DNA of 64,000 bases from assembly GCF_003590095.1 (NCBI RefSeq), contig NC_039481.1, positions 10,447,895-10,511,894 of the forward strand, read 5' to 3'. The position numbers were made by a program, and so were the translations under genes. This DNA comes from Trichoplusia ni (lineage: Eukaryota > Arthropoda > Insecta > Lepidoptera > Noctuidae). The notes beneath the pieces are model-generated. The model saw only the letters and a list, made by a program, of their open reading frames with translations. It was not told the DNA's origin and did not search any database. Of the stretch, positions 60,906 through 64,000 are shown in pieces (the stretch's first letter is position 1; every line of letters begins with the position of its first letter).

Positions 60906-63900
60906 ATTACATATATTCAATTAATCCTTTCTTAACACTAGAACAAATCTACGCAGCACTGGTGTGATAGCATACACAAACAATACGCAACCAATTTAAA
61001 CCAATAATTCGGCTCAGCCTCTTTGATCCGAATCAATACAATGTTTGCCTCACTGCATAGCTTTGAACGCAATAGCTGTAATTTGAACATCGAAGCTTTA
61101 GAGTTAATTATTATGTTGTATATTGTTTACGAAGCCGTGTGTATGTGTGTGGCACCTATTGTTAACACAATATTGTATTAACTAAGTAAACTAGTACTTA
61201 TCATCACCTTCATTTGGAGAAGAGAAACGCCACTTTACATGATGAAGGGAACCATCTCGTTTCTACGAATTTGACTGTCTTTTTTAGCCTGTCTTTTCAC
61301 TACACTAGCCGAAACGGCTCAGTGGAGCTAGATTTTTACGCATACAAATCAAGCGAGGGATGTGCGAGGTTTGAAAAATTCTGTACCAACGCAACGAAGT
61401 CTCACATCGCACATTTATAGGGATTCACAGGTCCGCAATACATTCGGCACATTTTCTTCAAACATCTATAAATGCAGCCTTAAAAGTAACTGTATGTTTA
61501 AACCTTAGCATTATTGGGACTTGTTAAAGTTAGGTCACATAACTTAATTAAGACATCGTTGAAAGTCGATTTCGAAAGGAAAATATCTTGAGGAAAGCTT
61601 GATTTTGAATAAATATCAATTTGGTTCGTAAGCTATCAACTATGAAATATTAGCTATAAACTACGCGCCGGTTCGTATTTACGATGGAGCAGGTTTCGGG
61701 ACTAAAAACAACTGAATGCAACTGAAACTAAATTGAGTTGTATAAATTGTGCGTTTAATAATACTTAGATCGAGACAAATATCAACTAAATAGTATTTTA
61801 AACCTCAAAATTACTCATTCATAAACTATACGGTTTCAACTTGAGACCGTCACCTCTTTTCATAGTCTTAGAATACAAAATTTCTCATTTTTAAAAACAG
61901 AAAATACTTGAAACATAACATAACCCTGCTCTTGACACAAAACTCTAATTAATAAGATGAAAAAAGTAAAACCTCTCTGGGACAAAGCTAATACAACCTT
62001 TTTCAATGCTAATTCAACACAGAAATTGAATATCACCTACGCAAACATGGGTTTACATGAAATGTTATAAGAAAATGCTTACCTTCTGAATTCGTTATAA
62101 CAAGAAAATATGCTAACGTGGTACCTACCATTATAAGTATCAAGTCATGCGAAATGTACGTTGGACCACAAGGTTAAAGTAATGACATGCAAAAATGAAC
62201 ATTACGGCCTTTGACTGAAGGCTGCATTTCCCGTCTGTTTAGGGCAGGGAAGTTGTATAGGTACTGAGGATGTGGGTTTGGTGGTAAGGTGCGAGCAAGA
62301 TGCTTCCTGCTACGACAATCTGGTTTAGAGAGCTCATAGTTAAAGAACTGAAGGTCAAGTTCGGGTTTGGTTGGTTTTGAAGCTCTACTAAGTTTAGAGA
62401 CCATGAAATACTATATTCTACATATTATATAATAAAAATAACATTTATTAAGTAAAGGGAAATGTCACGTTAACAAATTGAGGCACTAGAATATTTCGTC
62501 TGGTCGGTTTAGATAACTCTGACGACACCGCCATCAGGTTCGTGATTAATGACTGCGACTGGGTAGGAAGCTAGTCAAAAATGAGTTTGTTCAATCATTT
62601 TCGCATAGCTTCAAAATCTATCAAATACATCTTAGCATCGAGAGGGTCAACCACTTAGTCTTAACGTAATATGATTATGGTTGAGGACGTGTGACAATGT
62701 AATACACAGCGTAGAGCAGCACCTGTCTTCCGCACCCAAATTAACATTTTTTTCGAGCCGCCACATTAATACGTGGTAGTAGGCCAACAGAGGAGCAATA
62801 GAAAGCTTAACATAATATTTACCCTAAACAGAAAATAATACTTATTCAAAAACATCAAATACCAATTTATGCTATAACCCAATAGCAACCTAATAGGGGT
62901 TGGTTTCACTAAACGTGTAAGGGTGGGTTCCATCTGTGAAATATACCGCTCCGGTTTAAAGGCATGTCACATCTGGCTAAAGGCTCTTGACGGGTGCAAG
63001 GAAATATATCTAAGGTTTTTAATATGTAGTGTCGTGTGTTGGTTGTTTGGAGTCTGTGAATGTGCTTGAAAGGTGAAGGTTACTTCTGGCACGTAAACTC
63101 AAATGAAAGTTCTATATTCTTCAAAAACTTCTCGTAGTGTTGAACGTTGTCTTACGTTCCAAAGCTCAAATGTCATGTGACCTATTGATAGTTCAACCTA
63201 TTACAAAAAAATATTATATACAGGAAAATTTCCATGGAAAAATGTAGATACAAGTTAAATAACATTTAACGAAAAAGATACAATTTCCATTTGCAATAAC
63301 AGGAAAAAAATCAACTGTATCAAAATTCCATATGAACTCGGTAAAAAACATTTAAAGAAAATGAATTATATTTAACGAGATTCACATTTACCCTCAAGCT
63401 ACTTACAGTTACAGCACACATCTCCCAAATTGCTTTATTCTAACAAAAAAGTTCTAAAATATTTACACAGTTTTTGTTTGAAAACAAATGCGCGGTTGAA
63501 AAGCTTCTGTTGTTTCGTGAACATCCTTCAAACAATTCTGTGCCTGTACCATGAGCTCATGAAGCAGAACTTTTGGCTATGTGGAAATGAGACAGCAAAT
63601 TACGCTGTGTATTGCGGTCTCGCTCTCATAAAGTCAAAATCCTGCTTTTAGAGTTTAAACTGAGTTTATAGTACAGGCACTGGACTACGTACTAAAAACT
63701 GATTGAAATGACTCGCGTATCGAGTTTGTAAAGTATTGTTGTTACCGTTTGTTGGTTTGCTCTTTTGGTATTCTATTTAGGAATGGGATAAATGATTTCG
63801 GGAGTTAAAAATAAAGTTGGAGATAGGTATTTTCTGGTTCGTTGGTTGTGCTCAGTCAATTGAGAATCAGTTATTGACTGTTATTTTTATATGGTTCGGT

Positions 63901-64000
63901 GTTCACGTGATAAAAGGAAATAGACATGATATTTCAACTACTTTTTCCCAAAATTAAATAAGCGTTAGCCAGTTCAAGCTGCTAGCACTTTAGTTCGCTA
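60906..64000. other. No supported gene
   Basis: A - strand frame at 62174-62404 opens with ATG and reads KPTKPELDLQFFNYELSKPD and similar in a less AT-rich patch, but I recognise no domain or splice borders. Other frames look random. The rest is AT-rich sequence to the window end. Confidence 0.4.

Noticed and set aside
62174..62404. A - strand ATG frame of 76 codons
   Set aside because: The composition is plausible, but there is no recognisable domain, no splice border and no promoter signal. Kept only as a remark in the region entry.

Overview
The window is AT-rich animal DNA with short spliced exons, canonical GT/AG introns, many dispersed repeats and no prokaryotic features. The repeats point to a moth or butterfly. 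They include Lep1-like non-autonomous Helitrons with TC...CTAG ends inserted between A and T, a tRNA-derived SINE with a box B, short elements carrying CAGACAAA arrays, and a foldback element carrying CGCGTATTTATCGGGG. I suspect a noctuid-type moth, but that is recollection of repeat style and not a test.

Only one gene can be annotated firmly. It occupies 1013-4697 on the + strand and is the 3' portion of a MINDY-family (MINDY-4/4B-like) deubiquitinase. Nine exons join in frame into 352 codons plus a stop. The 5' exons, including the one expected to carry the catalytic cysteine, lie before the window. Its introns hold a SINE copy and other repeats, and two AATAAA signals follow the stop.

From about 4.8 kb to 64 kb I find no convincing protein-coding gene. 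This is either an intergenic desert or the inside of a very long intron. It contains mobile-element debris: a decayed, internally deleted Ty1/copia fragment (about 26.45-27.5 kb, - strand); two copies of a TA-flanked MITE in opposite orientation (33.5 and 51.0 kb); two complete Lep1-like Helitrons plus two related copies; at least six SINE copies or fragments; two foldback elements; and a 657/665-bp head-to-tail tandem duplication (55.4-56.75 kb). It also contains several hairpins, notably one with a perfect 24-bp stem at 52.9 kb.

Between the repeats are a few GC-richer, non-coding blocks with dense homeodomain, Sox or CRE-like motifs (6.4, 17.2, 21.5, 31.4 and 57.6 kb). They look like candidate conserved regulatory elements. 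If they are real, the desert may be regulatory landscape around a developmental gene outside the window. Two GC-rich open frames (36.7-36.96 kb on the - strand, 40.0-40.2 kb) are possible lone exons or repeat-derived fragments. I recognise no new multi-gene system here.
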